Assembly (NCBI RefSeq): GCF_028463985.1
Contig: NZ_CP116766.1
Coordinates: 1,116,001 to 1,180,000, forward strand
Direction: 5' to 3'
Length of the DNA: 64,000 nucleotides
DNA from: Neisseria lisongii
GTDB lineage: Bacteria; Pseudomonadota; Gammaproteobacteria; Burkholderiales; Neisseriaceae
The notes below the pieces were generated by a model. It saw nothing but the letters and a program-made list of their open reading frames with translations, was not told where the DNA came from and ran no database searches. Below, in pieces: positions 7,882 through 15,918 of the stretch. Within the stretch, counting starts at the first letter, position 1. Each line of letters opens with the position of its first letter. The translations under genes were made by a program, and so were the position numbers.

Positions 7882-8726
7882 TACCGCAACTCGCCTTCAA
7901 ACACCGTTTCCGCCGGGCCGGTCATCAACACATCGGCCTGCGGCTGCCACGCAATCGACAACACGCCGCCCGGAAGCGACACTTCCACCGCCTCGCCCGC
8001 ATCAAGCAGACCCAAACGCACACCTGCCACCACCGCCGCACAAGCGCCCGTGCCGCAGGCCTGCGTTTCGCCCACGCCCCGCTCATACACCCGCAAACGG
8101 ATTGCCCGCCGGTTTACCACCTGCATAAAGCCGACATTGACTTTGGCGGGAAACTGACTATGCGGCTCGATTTCTGCACCCAATCTTTCCACATCTGCTG
8201 CAGCCGTATCCTCCACCACCAGCACCGTATGCGGATTGCCCATATTGACACACGCCGCCTGCACATCGCCCCGCTGCGTGCGTACCGTATAAGTCAGCGC
8301 CTCATCGTTTTCATCTGCCAGCGGCACAAACGGAATTTCAGACGGCCTGAACTTCGGTTTGCCCATATTGACCGTAACCAAACCGTTGTCTTTCAGTTCC
8401 GGCACAATCACGCCGCCGGCGGTTTCCACCCGAATCGCTTTTTTCTGCGTCAGCCCCTTATCCGCCACAAAACGGACGAAACAGCGTGCGCCGTTGCCGC
8501 ATTGCTCAACTTCACTGCCGTCGGCATTAAAAATCCGATAACGGAAATCCACATCGGGCGACGACGGTTTTTCCACCACCAGCAACTGATCGAAGCCCAC
8601 ACCCCGAAAACGATCCGCCCACGCCGCCAGCGGTGCCTGTTGCGGGTCGAAATCCTGATTCACGGCATCAACCACCATAAAGTCGTTGCCCAAACCGTGC
8701 ATTTTGGTAAATTTTAAGGTTTTCAT
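7878..8726 (-). CDS. dapF: Diaminopimelate epimerase
   Basis: DapF converts LL- to meso-diaminopimelate for lysine and peptidoglycan synthesis, using two cysteines as acid and base. Both are present: C76 in EQCGNGARC and C224 in TQACGTGACAA. The protein has the normal length of 282 residues and begins MKTLKFTKMHGLGNDF. GAGGAA lies upstream of the start. A DUS is embedded in the coding sequence near 8337-8347. The membrane-protein gene follows with overlap. Confidence 0.97.
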   Translation of the reverse strand: MKTLKFTKMHGLGNDFMVVDAVNQDFDPQQAPLAAWADRFRGVGFDQLLVVEKPSSPDVDFRYRIFNADGSEVEQCGNGARCFVRFVADKGLTQKKAIRVETAGGVIVPELKDNGLVTVNMGKPKFRPSEIPFVPLADENDEALTYTVRTQRGDVQAACVNMGNPHTVLVVEDTAAADVERLGAEIEPHSQFPAKVNVGFMQVVNRRAIRLRVYERGVGETQACGTGACAAVVAGVRLGLLDAGEAVEVSLPGGVLSIAWQPQADVLMTGPAETVFEGELRY

Positions 8727-8782
8727 GATTCAATATTCCTCATTATTCTTATTGCCGCCCAATCTCTGATATAGTGAATGAA

Positions 8783-8800
8783 CTATAGTGGATTCACAAC
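8783..8800 (+). repeat. Terminal fragment of a TATAGTGGA miniature element
   Basis: CTATAGTGGATTCAC, one end of the miniature element seen whole at 56168-56275. The remainder is absent here. It lies in the 180-bp gap between dapF and the lipoprotein gene. Confidence 0.5.
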
Positions 8801-8907
8801 ACATACCGGCTACCACAAATTTACCAACTATAACACAGTTCCACAAGCAAACCCGATATACTGTGCGGCAAATTCCGTTTCAAAAATCTTTTCACTAAGG
8901 ACACACC

Positions 8908-9393
8908 ATGAAAAAAACCGCCCTCCTCCCTCTGCTGGCCGCCCTTACCGCCTGCACCGCCGGTACACCGGGCATGTCGGTCGGCATCGGCTTAGGCACC
9001 AATATCGGCAGCCATCTGGGTTTGGGAACATCGCTCAATATCCCCGTCAGCCTCAGCCCGGGCAAAACCGCACTGGGCAGTAACAGCCAAACCGCCCCCG
9101 CCGCCAACGAAATCATCGCCTATTTCGATGTTCACGGCACGCCGTCCAACGCAGCGGTAAAAGGCGGCTTTTACCGCCAGTTAATCAGCAAACGGGGCGA
9201 CGAATACATCGTGCAGGACTTTTACGGCGATCAGGGCCGGAAACGCACCGATCCTTACACCATCAGCCGCAATCAGTTGATGAATTTCAACGCCACGCCC
9301 GACAACGGTTCGCTGACCCGCTACGCCTACAACGGCGCAGTCATGCAGCAGCAGGTGTTCCAAAACGGCCGCCTGATCAGCGCCCAATATTAA
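8908..9393 (+). CDS. Hypothetical lipoprotein
   Basis: The 161-residue protein starts with a signal peptide and lipobox LTAC (Cys16), so it should be lipid-anchored. A glycine-rich stretch (SVGIGLGTNIGSHLGLGTS) follows, then a polar C-terminal domain of about 90 residues. AAGGA precedes the ATG. I recall similar neisserial lipoproteins but no function. It is monocistronic, ahead of tRNA-Asn. Confidence 0.8.
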   Translation: MKKTALLPLLAALTACTAGTPGMSVGIGLGTNIGSHLGLGTSLNIPVSLSPGKTALGSNSQTAPAANEIIAYFDVHGTPSNAAVKGGFYRQLISKRGDEYIVQDFYGDQGRKRTDPYTISRNQLMNFNATPDNGSLTRYAYNGAVMQQQVFQNGRLISAQY

Positions 9394-9472
9394 AACCGGC
9401 AGCATTCGGAAAAAATCTTCTTTTTTAATTCATAGAGTTGTCGAAAAACCAGAAAATTTTCCAGCACAATCA

Positions 9473-9500
9473 TTGACAGATTTTTTTCAGCCGCTATAAT
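9473..9500 (+). promoter_or_regulatory. Promoter of tRNA-Asn
   Basis: Perfect -35 TTGACA (9473-9478) and perfect -10 TATAAT (9495-9500), 16 bp apart, ending 10 bases before the tRNA. Confidence 0.88.
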
Positions 9501-9510
9501 GCACACCTAT

Positions 9511-9586
9511 TCCCTGATAGCTCAGTCGGTAGAGCGACGGACTGTTAATCCGCAGGTCGCTGGTTCGAGCCCAGCTCGGGGAGCCA
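9511..9586 (+). tRNA. tRNA-Asn(GTT)
   Basis: A 76-nt cloverleaf with encoded CCA. The acceptor TCCCTGA pairs with TCGGGGA (one G-T pair), and the anticodon loop CTGTTAA carries GTT. D-loop (AGCTCAGTCGGTAGAGC) and T-arm (GGTTCGAGCCC) are standard. Confidence 0.97.
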
Positions 9587-9591
9587 AATCA

Positions 9592-9629
9592 AAAAACACG
9601 GTTAAGCAGCAATGTTTGACCGTGTTTTT
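9592..9629 (+). terminator. Terminator of tRNA-Asn
   Basis: AAAAACACGGTTAAG and its imperfect complement form a hairpin followed by TTTTT, directly after the tRNA. Confidence 0.85.
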
Positions 9630-9761
9630 CCATTTATCTTTCCCGCCTATCCCCACCTCCTGCGCAATATAACAAAAACGCATTAAATTAAAACAATCCA
9701 TTCTTTCCTTTTTTCAGACGGCCTGTTTAAAGTAGCCGCCAAGATGATAAACTTTGCCCAC

Positions 9762-9926
9762 TATAGTGGATTCACTTTCAAAGTGGTACAAGGCGGCGAG
9801 CCGAAGACAATACAAGTAGTACGGGACAGGTTTTGTCCGGATTGTTGTTTCATCCGGTTACAAAAACCGTTCTCTTTGAGCCGGGCGAGCCAACGCTGTA
9901 ATACTTTTAAAGTGAATTCACGATAT
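9762..9926. repeat. Miniature element, family A, with internal insertion
   Basis: Ends are TATAGTGGATTCACTTT and AAAGTGAATTCACGATA. The inner core GGCGGCGAGCCGAAGACA is shared with 56168-56275. About 60 extra bases interrupt the second half. The element ends 38 bp before the cysJ start, so it probably forms part of the cysJ leader or promoter. Confidence 0.8.
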
Positions 9927-9964
9927 ATTTGTTGCGGCACGACCAATCAATATTAAGGAAAGAC

Positions 9965-11737
9965 ATGAACCCAGCCAATCCGCTGCCTGCCGAACTCTCG
10001 GCGCAACTCTCCGCCCTTTCTCCCACCCAACTGGCATGGCTCTCCGGCTATTGCTGGGCGCAAAGTCAGGGCGCAGACGCTACCGCCGCCGTTGCAGCAG
10101 CCGCCGCACCCGCTCCGGCACGCCAAATCACCGTATTATCCGCCTCGCAAACCGGCAATGCCCGCCGTGTCGCCGAAACGCTGCACGCCAAACTTGCCGC
10201 AGCCGGCTTGAATGCCCGTTTGAGCGGCGTGGGCGATTTCAAGAGCAAATCCTTGCCGAATGAAGATATTGTCCTGCTGGTTACTTCCACCCAAGGCGAA
10301 GGCGAACCGCCGGAAGAAGCCGTGCCGCTGTATCAGTTTTTATTCGGCAAAAAAGCACCGGATTTAGGCAAACTGAGCTTTGCGGTTTTGGGTTTGGGCG
10401 ATTCTTCCTATCCGAACTTTTGTCAGGCAGGCAAAGACTTCGACCGCCGCATGGCAGAATTGGGCGCAACCCGCCTGCTGGAAAACGGCGTGTGCGATTT
10501 GGATTTCCAAGCCGCCGCCGATACTTGGGTTGAACAGGCAGTTACCGCCGTCAGCACCCTTGCCGCACAAAACACCGCAGTCGCTGCTCCAACAGCCGCC
10601 GCAACCGAAAACAGCGGTACTGTTTACACCCGCAGCCAACCTTTTGCCGCCAGCCTGTCGCTGCGCCAGAAAATCACCTCACGGGACGCAGATAAAGATG
10701 TCGAACACATCGAAATCGACCTCAGCGGTTCGGGTATCCGCTATCAGGCAGGCGATGCCTTGGGCGTATGGCCGCTCAATGATGAAGATTTGGTTGCCGA
10801 AATCCTGCAGCTCAACCACTTAAACGGCACGGAAACCGTCCGCCTCGGCGACGGCAGCGAAACCGATATTCAGACGGCCTTGCGCCAATATTTGGACATT
10901 ACCCAAAACACCCCCAATCTTGTCCAAAAATACGCCGAACTTGCCGCCGCAACCGAATTGCAGGAAATCGGCGCAGACAGCAACCGTTTGGTAGATTATC
11001 TCGCCGAAAACCCGCCAATCGCCACCCTTGCCGCTTACCCCAAAGCCTTAGACGCACAAAGTCTGGCGGACCTTTTCCGCGCCCAAACCCCGCGCCTGTA
11101 TTCCATTGCCTCTTCGCAAGACGAAGTCGGCGAAGAAGTTCATTTAACCGTCGGCGTTGTACGTTTTGAACAAGACGGCAAAACCCGAACCGGCGCAGCC
11201 TCCGGCTTCCTCGGCGAACGCTTGAGCGAAGGCGACACACTCAACGTCTTTATCGAACCCAATCCCCACTTCCGCCTACCCACCGACGGCAACACCCCGA
11301 TTATCATGATCGGAGCCGGCACCGGCGTTGCCCCCTTCCGCTCGTTTATGCAGCAGCGGGATGCCAACGGCGACAGCGGCAAAAACTGGCTGATTTTCGG
11401 CAACCGCCGCTTTACCGACGACTTCCTCTACCAAACCGAATGGCAACAGTTCCACAAAACCGGCCTGCTCACCCGAGCCGATTTAGCATGGAGCCGCCAA
11501 GGTAACGAAAAAGTCTATGTTCAGCACAAAATCCGTGAAAACGCCGCCGAATTATGGGCATGGCTGCAACAAGGCGCACACATCTACGTTTGCGGCGATG
11601 CCGCCAAAATGGCGAAAGACGTAGAAGAAGCCCTGCTCGATGTTATCGCCCGACAAGGCAAACTCGATCCGGAAGATGCCGCCGACTACCTCAACGACCT
11701 GCGTGAAGACAAACGCTACCAACGGGACGTTTACTGA
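9965..11737 (+). CDS. cysJ: Sulfite reductase flavoprotein alpha subunit
   Basis: CysJ passes electrons from NADPH through FAD and FMN to CysI. The 590-residue protein shows a flavodoxin domain from about residue 54 (ITVLSASQTGNARR, then STQGEGEPPEEA and LGLGDSSYPNFC), an FAD domain with RLYSIASSQ, an NADPH site GTGVAPFRSFMQQR, and the family C-terminus RYQRDVY. I chose ATG 9965 because AAGGA lies six bases upstream; the frame is open 12 codons further up, into the miniature element. cysI lies on the opposite strand about 4 kb away, an unusual separation. Confidence 0.96.
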   Translation: MNPANPLPAELSAQLSALSPTQLAWLSGYCWAQSQGADATAAVAAAAAPAPARQITVLSASQTGNARRVAETLHAKLAAAGLNARLSGVGDFKSKSLPNEDIVLLVTSTQGEGEPPEEAVPLYQFLFGKKAPDLGKLSFAVLGLGDSSYPNFCQAGKDFDRRMAELGATRLLENGVCDLDFQAAADTWVEQAVTAVSTLAAQNTAVAAPTAAATENSGTVYTRSQPFAASLSLRQKITSRDADKDVEHIEIDLSGSGIRYQAGDALGVWPLNDEDLVAEILQLNHLNGTETVRLGDGSETDIQTALRQYLDITQNTPNLVQKYAELAAATELQEIGADSNRLVDYLAENPPIATLAAYPKALDAQSLADLFRAQTPRLYSIASSQDEVGEEVHLTVGVVRFEQDGKTRTGAASGFLGERLSEGDTLNVFIEPNPHFRLPTDGNTPIIMIGAGTGVAPFRSFMQQRDANGDSGKNWLIFGNRRFTDDFLYQTEWQQFHKTGLLTRADLAWSRQGNEKVYVQHKIRENAAELWAWLQQGAHIYVCGDAAKMAKDVEEALLDVIARQGKLDPEDAADYLNDLREDKRYQRDVY

Positions 11738-11754
11738 TTTTCACAATCCAAACA

Positions 11755-11795
11755 AAGCCGTCTGAAAACCCGCTTTTTCGGTTTTCAGACGGCTT
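11755..11795 (+). terminator. DUS-pair terminator of cysJ
   Basis: AAGCCGTCTGAAAACC and its exact inverse around a short T-rich loop, 17 bases after the stop codon. Confidence 0.8.
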
Positions 11796-11847
11796 GCCCG
11801 TAAACATCGCCCCGCCTCTTAATCTGGAAAAGAGCATTTTTCAACGC

Positions 11848-11853
11848 TATAAT
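11848..11853 (+). promoter_or_regulatory. Possible -10 box before the small-peptide ORF
   Basis: TATAAT at 11848-11853, overlapping a TATAGTGAAATAATCC end of a miniature element. No good -35 box is visible at normal distance. Confidence 0.3.
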
Positions 11854-11905
11854 ATAGTGAAATAATCCAAAAGACCATTTTCACCCACCACAAAGGCAAA
11901 ATAAA

Positions 11906-11986
11906 TTGGAAGGTTTACAACAACTTATAGAAATGTTGGCCGCTTTTGCCAAATGGATATTGAAATTACTCGAATTTTTGTTTTAG
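11906..11986 (+). CDS. Possible 26-residue amphipathic helical peptide
   Basis: A short frame opens with TTG at 11906 (an ATG occurs at codon 10) and ends at TAG 11984-11986. The product includes LIEMLAAFAKW and ILKLLEFLF, an almost uninterrupted amphipathic helix with two lysines and three glutamates, of the sort seen in membrane-active or type I toxin peptides. AAAGG lies about ten bases upstream of the TTG. Nothing else supports expression. Confidence 0.3.
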   Translation: MEGLQQLIEMLAAFAKWILKLLEFLF

Positions 11987-12024
11987 AATAAGCAAATATT
12001 AACACCGCAACAACCCCATTTCCC

Positions 12025-12102
12025 ATGAATACCGCTATCCGTACAAACGCTTACTACTATTGGTACCACACAACCGTGCGGTACTTCTTTGCGTTTGTCT
12101 GA
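12025..12102 (+). CDS. Aromatic-rich leader peptide (candidate attenuator)
   Basis: A 25-residue frame begins at ATG 12025 and holds the runs YYYWYH and RYFFAFV: five Tyr, three Phe, one Trp and one His. Such clustering is the mark of ribosome-stalling leader peptides of amino-acid operons. A hairpin at 12063-12084 lies within its codons, an alternative stem (TTTGCGT 12088-12094 with ACGCAAA 12120-12126) follows, and a terminator is at 12131-12161. The controlled gene would be the unknown gene at 12217. Confidence 0.55.
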   Translation: MNTAIRTNAYYYWYHTTVRYFFAFV

Positions 12103-12161
12103 ACAGCAAGCAACACGATACGCAAACAGCGCCGCCGACAACCAAACGGGCGGCCTTTTTT
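12063..12161 (+). promoter_or_regulatory. Attenuator-like leader RNA with terminator
   Basis: Three nested structures can be drawn: GTACCACAC/GTGCGGTAC (12063-12084, one mismatch), TTTGCGT/ACGCAAA (12088-12126), and GCCGCC/GGCGGC (12131-12154) followed by a T-run (C then six T), a classical intrinsic terminator. The first overlaps the aromatic codons of the leader peptide. Layout fits attenuation by aminoacyl-tRNA supply; which amino acid is sensed (Tyr, Phe, Trp or His) is open. Confidence 0.5.
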
Positions 12162-12216
12162 GTATCCATCAACCCGCTGCCCGAAACCACAGAAAACGAA
12201 ATTGAGGAGCAGCACC

Positions 12217-12723
12217 GTGATGACCCAAACCATTCAACCCGCCGTAAAAACCCAAACCTTACACAAAATCCACCTACTGACCGATGGCAACGCCCACGCC
12301 TTCGGCCACAGCCAAACCCCAAGCCGTGTTTCCCACGCCTTAATCAGCGAAGCCATGCTGCCGCAAATCCGCACCGTTGCCACCCTGATTGCCGCCTCCC
12401 GCCACGACTTCAACCAAGCCAGCCCCAACATCTTCACCGAAGAAGCCGACTTCTTCGCCGCCCGTATCCTCGTCTTAGGCGTGCGCCGCTTTCACCTCGA
12501 CATCACCCTCACCCCCATGCTCAAAACCGCCAACCGCCGCGCCCAAGCCTTCGCCAAAGCCCACAACCTACCCTTCCAAGCCGCCGAAATCCACATGAGC
12601 CTGCACAACCGCCGCCCCGCCGATTTGCTGATCATTGAAACCGAACAACCCGCCCAAACCTGCGGCAACATCATCACCGACAGCCTCAACCTCGCCCGCA
12701 GCCTGCCGCAACTGCCCCTGTAA
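12217..12723 (+). CDS. Hypothetical protein downstream of the attenuator
   Basis: A protein of about 168 residues, with start GTG 12217 or ATG 12220 behind GAGGAG. It has no signal peptide or membrane span. Segments include LLTDGNAHAFGHSQTPSRV, FFAARILVLGVRRFHLDI and AEIHMSLHNRRPADLLIIE. I do not recognise the family and do not assign a function. The leader-peptide attenuator upstream suggests a link to amino-acid supply. Codon use is like that of core genes. Confidence 0.65.
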   Translation: MMTQTIQPAVKTQTLHKIHLLTDGNAHAFGHSQTPSRVSHALISEAMLPQIRTVATLIAASRHDFNQASPNIFTEEADFFAARILVLGVRRFHLDITLTPMLKTANRRAQAFAKAHNLPFQAAEIHMSLHNRRPADLLIIETEQPAQTCGNIITDSLNLARSLPQLPL

Positions 12724-13052
12724 TCCCCGTCAAGCCGTTTTCAGACAGCATTGATTGTAGATTAGATTTATCTATCGTGAGACAAACCGAAAATAGTATT
12801 GAGTAACACAATAAAAATCAGGACAAGATAATGAAACCGAAAACCATATAGACAACATAATAATAAGGTGAACCAATATCATCGGTTTCTTATCTTCGTT
12901 GCCATATCACCAGCAAATGTATTTTCAGTAGCAGCACAACTATAACACTTGCCACACCGGTTAAAGCCGTCTGAAAATGCCCCGCCATAGTACTTCATCA
13001 GAAATTCCACTATAATACAGCTTCTTTCCCCAAGATCTTCCCCAAAAACGAT
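12724..13052. other. Intergenic, no gene seen
   Basis: Between the unknown gene and pssA I see only one degenerate DUS (TTTTCAGACAGCA), AT-rich sequence without open frames of note, and one DUS at about 12967. Confidence 0.6.
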
Positions 13053-13802
13053 ATGGAAAACACCCAAAATCCCACCCCGCCGCGCAATTCTCTGCGGCAA
13101 AACAGCATTTACCTGCTGCCCAATTCCTTTACTATTGCCGCCCTGTTTTCCGCATTCTACGCCATCACCCAATCCATGCACGGCCGTTACGAAACCGCCG
13201 CCATCGCCGTGTTTATTTCCATGCTGCTCGACGGTATGGACGGCAGGGTTGCCCGTATGACCAACAGCCAAAGTGCCTTTGGCGAACAGCTCGACAGTCT
13301 TGCCGACATGGTCAGCTTCGGTGTTGCGCCCGCCCTGATTGCCTACAAATGGCAGCTTTGGCAATTCGGCAAAATCGGCTATTCCGTTGCCTTTATCTAC
13401 TGCGCCTGCGCCGCCCTGCGGCTGGCACTGTTCAACACTTTAATCGGCAAAGTGGACAAACGCTGGTTTATCGGCGTTCCCAGCCCTACCGCCGCCGCCC
13501 TGATTGTCGGCTTGATTTGGGTTAATCACAGCGTCGAGCGTTTTACCGGCGTACATTGGTGGGCATTGGGCATTACCCTGTTTGCCGGCATTTCCATGAT
13601 TGTCCAAATCCCGTTTTGGAGTTTTAAAGAAATCAATATCCACCGCAAAGTTCCCTTTATGGGCATGGTGTTGACGGTATTGATTCTGCTGCTGATTACT
13701 TGGAAACCTTCGCTGGTATTGTTCCTGTTTTTCCTCGGCTACAGCCTTTCCGGCTACGTTATGGCGCTCTACCGCCTCTGCCGCCGCAAAAAGGCCGTCT
13801 GA
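13053..13802 (+). CDS. pssA: CDP-diacylglycerol-serine O-phosphatidyltransferase
   Basis: This membrane enzyme makes phosphatidylserine, the precursor of phosphatidylethanolamine. The CDP-alcohol phosphotransferase signature D-G-x2-A-R-x8-G-x3-D-x3-D is exact (D63, G64, A67, R68, G77, D81, D85). The 249-residue protein has several hydrophobic spans after the signature. No strong ribosome-binding site precedes ATG 13053. A DUS forms the last codons and stop region, and a DUS-pair terminator follows. Confidence 0.94.
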   Translation: MENTQNPTPPRNSLRQNSIYLLPNSFTIAALFSAFYAITQSMHGRYETAAIAVFISMLLDGMDGRVARMTNSQSAFGEQLDSLADMVSFGVAPALIAYKWQLWQFGKIGYSVAFIYCACAALRLALFNTLIGKVDKRWFIGVPSPTAAALIVGLIWVNHSVERFTGVHWWALGITLFAGISMIVQIPFWSFKEINIHRKVPFMGMVLTVLILLLITWKPSLVLFLFFLGYSLSGYVMALYRLCRRKKAV

Positions 13803-13828
13803 AAACGGGGAAGGCCGAATATCAAACC

Positions 13829-13861
13829 ATGCCGTCTGAAAAACTGTTTTTCAGACGGCAT
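13829..13861 (+). terminator. DUS-pair terminator of pssA
   Basis: ATGCCGTCTGAAAAA and its inverse around CTG form a hairpin shortly after the stop codon. Confidence 0.75.
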
Positions 13862-13961
13862 CAACACAAATCCCGACCAATGCGTACTTAACTTTCAACC
13901 ATATACACTGCAAAAACTTCCCTACCGATCACGAACATTCCAGCCTCATCACCCTTGCTTA

Positions 13962-14044
13962 ATAGTGAATTCAATTTTAAAGGCGAACTAAAGACAGCCC
14001 TAGGCGAGGCAACGCTGTAATGATCTAAATTTGATTCACGATAT
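13962..14044. repeat. Miniature element, shortened copy
   Basis: Opens with TAGTGAATTCAATTTTAAAG and ends with AAATTTGATTCACGATAT. The core GAACTAAAGACAGCCCTAGG and CAACGCTGTAATG is recognisable but shortened relative to 56168-56275. Confidence 0.6.
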
Positions 14045-14084
14045 TAAACTTCCCGATTGATTCTGTCCGCTATTTCTACAAAAC

Positions 14085-14118
14085 AAAGCCGTCTGAAAAT
14101 TGCTTTTCAGACGGCTTT
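14085..14118 (-). terminator. DUS-pair terminator of mip
   Basis: AAAGCCGTCTGAAAA and its exact inverse, just past the stop codon of the minus-strand FKBP gene. Confidence 0.75.
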
Positions 14119-14136
14119 GTGTGGTTCAATCTCAGT

Positions 14137-14943
14137 TTATTTCACTTTTTGCACTTCGACTTTTACCGGATCGGCGGCCATTTCTTCAGGCGTGCCGACT
14201 TTCAGCAGTTTTACGTCAAACACCAAGGTGGCGTTCGGGCCGATTTTTTCGCCGGCACCTTGTTCACCGTAGGCGAGTTTGGCGGGAATATACAGAGTGG
14301 CTTCGCTGCCTTCTTTCAAGAGTTGCAGGGCTTCGGTCCAGCCGGGGATAACTTGGCCGACGGCGAAAGTGGCCGGGCCGTGTTCTTTGCTGCTGTCGAA
14401 TACGGTGCCGTCAATCAGGCGGCCTTCGTATTCTACGGCTACGGCATCTTTGGCACCCGGTTTTTTGCCTGTGCCTTCGGTTTTAATTTGGTATTGCAGG
14501 CCTGAAGCGGTGGTTTTTACGCCTTCTTTAGCAGCATTTTCTTTCAGGAAGGCTTCGCCTTTTTCAAGGTTGGCTTTGGCGGTTTCTGCGTGGCGTTCTT
14601 GGGCTTTTTGCTGTTGCTCGGCGAGGAATTTCATCATCACTTCCTGCGCCTGCATTTCGTTCATTTTCGGTTCTTTGCCGTCATACACGGTTTGCAGGGC
14701 TTCGTTGAAGACTTTGAGATCAACTTCCGTGCCTTGTTCTTTCATCTGTTTGAGTGAGCGGCCGATGTCCACGCCCATGGCGTAGCTGGCTTGTTGTGCC
14801 GGCGTACCGATGGATTCGAGGCTGTCTGCGCCTGACGCTGCAGAAGCGGCGGCCGGTGCGGCGGCGCTGTCTTTTTTATCGCAAGCGGTGAGTGCGAGGG
14901 CGGCGGCCAATGCGAAGGCGGTATATTGGAATGCTTTTTTCAT
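14137..14943 (-). CDS. mip: MIP-type FKBP peptidyl-prolyl isomerase lipoprotein
   Basis: Neisserial MIP is a surface lipoprotein that isomerises prolyl bonds and aids survival in host cells. The 268-residue protein has a signal peptide with lipobox LTAC (Cys21), an Ala/Ser linker, a helical dimerisation domain (about 45-150), and a C-terminal FKBP domain. The FKBP domain shows VEYEGRLIDGTVFDSS, VIPGWTEALQLLKEG and LAYGEQGAG. AAGAAGAG lies upstream of the ATG. It could equally be called fkpA; the MIP name follows Neisseria usage. Confidence 0.93.
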   Translation of the reverse strand: MKKAFQYTAFALAAALALTACDKKDSAAAPAAASAASGADSLESIGTPAQQASYAMGVDIGRSLKQMKEQGTEVDLKVFNEALQTVYDGKEPKMNEMQAQEVMMKFLAEQQQKAQERHAETAKANLEKGEAFLKENAAKEGVKTTASGLQYQIKTEGTGKKPGAKDAVAVEYEGRLIDGTVFDSSKEHGPATFAVGQVIPGWTEALQLLKEGSEATLYIPAKLAYGEQGAGEKIGPNATLVFDVKLLKVGTPEEMAADPVKVEVQKVK

Positions 14944-15047
14944 GTTTGCTCTTCTTTGGATAACAGGGAAAACGGCATTATAGCCCAGTTTGCCGCCAAA
15001 TGAAGCGGGGGTTCTGAAAAAATAGCGGCAAAAATGTAAAGTTTGTC

Positions 15048-15150
15048 TATATGCTGATTCACTTTAAAAGAGAACAAGGCGGCGAGCCGAAGACAGTATA
15101 AATAATACGGCTAGGTGAGACAACGCCGTACTGTTTTAAAGTGAATTCAG
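15048..15150. repeat. Miniature element, family A
   Basis: Arms GATTCACTTTAAAAG and TTTTAAAGTGAATTC enclose the core CAAGGCGGCGAGCCGAAGAC. Its right arm overlaps the last codon of holC and supplies that gene's stop codon. Confidence 0.75.
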
Positions 15151-15587
15151 GCTTTGCCGTTCATATTGTGGTGTTCGGTAACCACACCTTGACGGCGGTA
15201 GGCTTGGAAACGTTGGCGGGCATCGGCAAGCTCTTCCAAGCCGCTGCCGATGATTTCGAGCGTGCGTTCGGGTATGGTCGGGGCGCTGCTCCAGAAGTCT
15301 GCCGAAAGGTTTAAAACGGTGGTGTCGGCGGGTATGGCGGGCAAGGTGTTGCCGGAAGCGAGCAATACGGCGGTTTCAGACGGCATCGGGGTATCCGGCT
15401 GCCAGATTTCGTGTGCCAGAAAACTTTCGGCTTCATAGTGCCACAGGGCTTGGTCGAGCTGTTCAATTTGCTCGGCGGAATCCGACCAAACCAAAACCCG
15501 TCCGCCTGCCTGTGCGGCACGGGCGGTCAGGCGGCAAGTGAAGCTGTCGGCATCGGCGACATGGGTGTAAAACGTGGCTTTGGGCAT
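15147..15587 (-). CDS. holC: DNA polymerase III chi subunit
   Basis: Chi links the clamp loader to SSB at the replication fork. The 146-residue protein starts MPKATFYTHV and has the family pattern of a small alpha/beta protein (GRVLVWSDSAEQIEQLDQAL, then FLAHEIWQPDTP, then LNLSADFW). I chose ATG 15587; the frame is open 16 codons further, without family similarity. The stop TGA (15147-15149) lies in the arm of a miniature element, so the original C-terminus may have been altered. It sits downstream of pepA, its common neighbour. Confidence 0.9.
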   Translation of the reverse strand: MPKATFYTHVADADSFTCRLTARAAQAGGRVLVWSDSAEQIEQLDQALWHYEAESFLAHEIWQPDTPMPSETAVLLASGNTLPAIPADTTVLNLSADFWSSAPTIPERTLEIIGSGLEELADARQRFQAYRRQGVVTEHHNMNGKA

Positions 15588-15918
15588 CAGGGCAATTCCA
15601 TAATAAATGCCCCGCCCTTTCCTGCCATCAGGCAAAAAACAGCGGGCGGGAAAAACGTTGAGGCCGTCTGAAAATAAGTGAAACGAGTTTCTGCGCAGCT
15701 AAAGTAGCATCATCAAAAAATATGACACCGCAGCGAGCCACCCTTCCCCTAACCCCTTCCCGCCAGCGGGACGGGGAACTGTGTATAGAGTAGCCAAAAT
15801 TGTTGCCACCAATCATCTTCTAACGGTTATCAGAAAATTTAGTGTTCCAACTAATAAAACCACGACTTTCGCTAAAACAGGCAAAACGTATTTTCAGACG
15901 GCCTTGCTATGCTGCGGA
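15588..15918. other. holC-pepA intergenic region
   Basis: It holds one DUS (15661-15674) followed by one unit of the DUS-linked repeat (AAGTGAAACGAGTTTCTGCG, 15675-15704), a short GC-rich inverted repeat (CCCGCCAGCGGGACGGGG area, 15755-15778), and a DUS at about 15892-15904. No open frame is supported. Confidence 0.6.
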
